Positions 63,465 through 64,000 of a stretch of 64,000 nucleotides of DNA are shown in pieces. Below the pieces are notes generated by a model. The model saw only the letters and a list, made by a program, of their open reading frames with translations, did no database searches and was not told the DNA's origin. Positions within the stretch are counted from its first letter, which is position 1, and each line of letters begins with the position of its first letter. Source of the stretch: Allohoeflea poritis. GTDB lineage: Bacteria > Pseudomonadota > Alphaproteobacteria > Rhizobiales > Rhizobiaceae. The stretch is from the NCBI RefSeq assembly GCF_027889715.1, contig NZ_JAPJZH010000011.1, forward strand, positions 62,001 to 126,000, written 5' to 3'. The position numbers were made by a program, and so were the translations under genes.

Positions 63465-64000
63465 TTATGGCCCAGTTTGGCCTTCCGGACCCCGAGAATC
63501 CGCCAGATATCGTCGGCGTCTCTTAAACTGCTTATAGGCTTTATGAAGTGTGTAGATATGCAGGGCATGTTTCCAAGCCCAGTTGATTTGATGCTTCGAA
63601 GCAGCCTTCTCGATCGCTTCGACCAGATCCGCCCGCCGGTTCCTCTGCAAAGCTGCGTCGCGCAGGCTTAACCAGTCAGATTCCGAAGATGGTCCGGAGA
63701 TATTTATCCGTCGGCGATCGGGACGGTGGCCGGCAAATACGGACGGCACATCGCGGACCTGAAAAACGTCGAGCGCAAACAGGACGAAGGTGCATTTGTC
63801 ACACCTGCCGCAACTCCCGGCTTCAGATCGATCGCATACCTGCAGATGCTGCAGCAGCACAGGTGCGTCAAGCAGCCTTTCAAATTTGGCCGCCCGGGCA
63901 ACAAGACCATGGTGCAGAATCTTCGCTCCGGACGTGCCGAAAAGAGGGTCTAGCAACGGATGCGAGCCCCAGGGGCGCAAATACGAGTTTTCGTCGCCTG
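63465..64000 (-). CDS. QueC-like PP-loop family protein, C-terminal part (runs off right edge)
   Basis: The 3' end of a minus-strand gene that is open to the window edge (about 178 codons seen). The segment HPLLDPLFGTSGAKILHHG, then LQHLQVCDR followed by CGRCDKC, resembles the zinc-cysteine C-terminal part of QueC/asparagine-synthase-like ATP-pyrophosphatases. The nucleotide PP-loop would lie outside the window. The last 40 residues are basic. Function is not known. Confidence 0.6.
   Translation of the reverse strand, partial: GDENSYLRPWGSHPLLDPLFGTSGAKILHHGLVARAAKFERLLDAPVLLQHLQVCDRSEAGSCGRCDKCTFVLFALDVFQVRDVPSVFAGHRPDRRRINISGPSSESDWLSLRDAALQRNRRADLVEAIEKAASKHQINWAWKHALHIYTLHKAYKQFKRRRRYLADSRGPEGQTGP

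Overview
The window reads as an ordinary chromosomal stretch of a GC-rich alphaproteobacterium of the order Hyphomicrobiales (Rhizobiales), of a Rhizobiaceae or Phyllobacteriaceae type. The evidence is the gene set: CpdR next to tRNA-Val, the cysG-DUF2849-cysI-DUF934 and cysHDN sulfur blocks, soxBDAG, a split pntAA-pntAB-pntB transhydrogenase, an MmgR/suhB-like small RNA beside an inositol-monophosphatase-family gene, and CtrA-type boxes. The genus cannot be fixed from the sequence alone. All calls come from reading the sequence; no database search was run.

Layout. 1-1842: 5' part of gltB (minus). 2.4-3.5 kb: threonine aldolase. 3.7-6.4 kb: a four-gene bufferin (copper-binding RiPP) operon, bufA-bufB-bufC-doxX, with a strong terminator/attenuator after the precursor gene. 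6.5-10.2 kb: hsp20 with a ROSE-like RNA thermometer, an alpha/beta hydrolase, hisN, an MmgR-like sRNA and an N-formylglutamate amidohydrolase. 10.4-16.1 kb: cpdR, tRNA-Val(GAC) and the stress operon prkA-yeaH-spoVR. 16.1-21 kb: a CPBP-family membrane protein, an MFS drug exporter with a divergent TetR and two operators, and a periplasmic 5'-nucleotidase. 21.3-23.5 kb: an AT-rich accessory island with two related small membrane proteins, a protein carrying an NGxxDAxRH motif, and a 160-bp MITE-like palindrome. 23.7-27.7 kb: siroheme and sulfite reduction. 27.7-30.7 kb: glycosyltransferase, MscS channel, LytTR regulator and SMR transporter. 30.7-33.9 kb: sulfate activation and reduction (cysHDN). 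34-36.3 kb: a PGM1-like ATP-grasp peptide ligase and a MaoC dehydratase. 36.5-38.5 kb: a sterol-desaturase-family enzyme and its divergent LysR. 38.5-45.4 kb: LysR plus a PotDABC-type importer fused into one operon with two adenosine-deaminase-family enzymes. 45.5-47.6 kb: a short DUF1476 (ATPase zeta-like) paralogue and a TetR/DUF4345 pair. 47.8-53 kb: heterotetrameric sarcosine oxidase. 53.3-54.5 kb: rpsU and a TPR lipoprotein. 54.6-57.9 kb: transhydrogenase and a cytochrome oxidase subunit IV. 58.1-63.3 kb: a FeeM-like acyltransferase with two CtrA boxes, an MFS transporter and a GGDEF/EAL protein. The right edge cuts a QueC-like PP-loop protein.

How the genes fit together. The two sulfur blocks (cysG/cysI and cysHDN) together cover assimilation of sulfate to sulfide, including siroheme for the reductase. 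The sox block demethylates sarcosine, a glycine-betaine breakdown product. The PotDABC plus double deaminase operon looks like uptake followed by deamination of an aminopurine-type compound whose identity is unknown. The most unusual loci are the bufferin operon, the AT-rich island, the deaminase operon with one altered active site, and a small ORF just upstream of the PGM1-like ligase.
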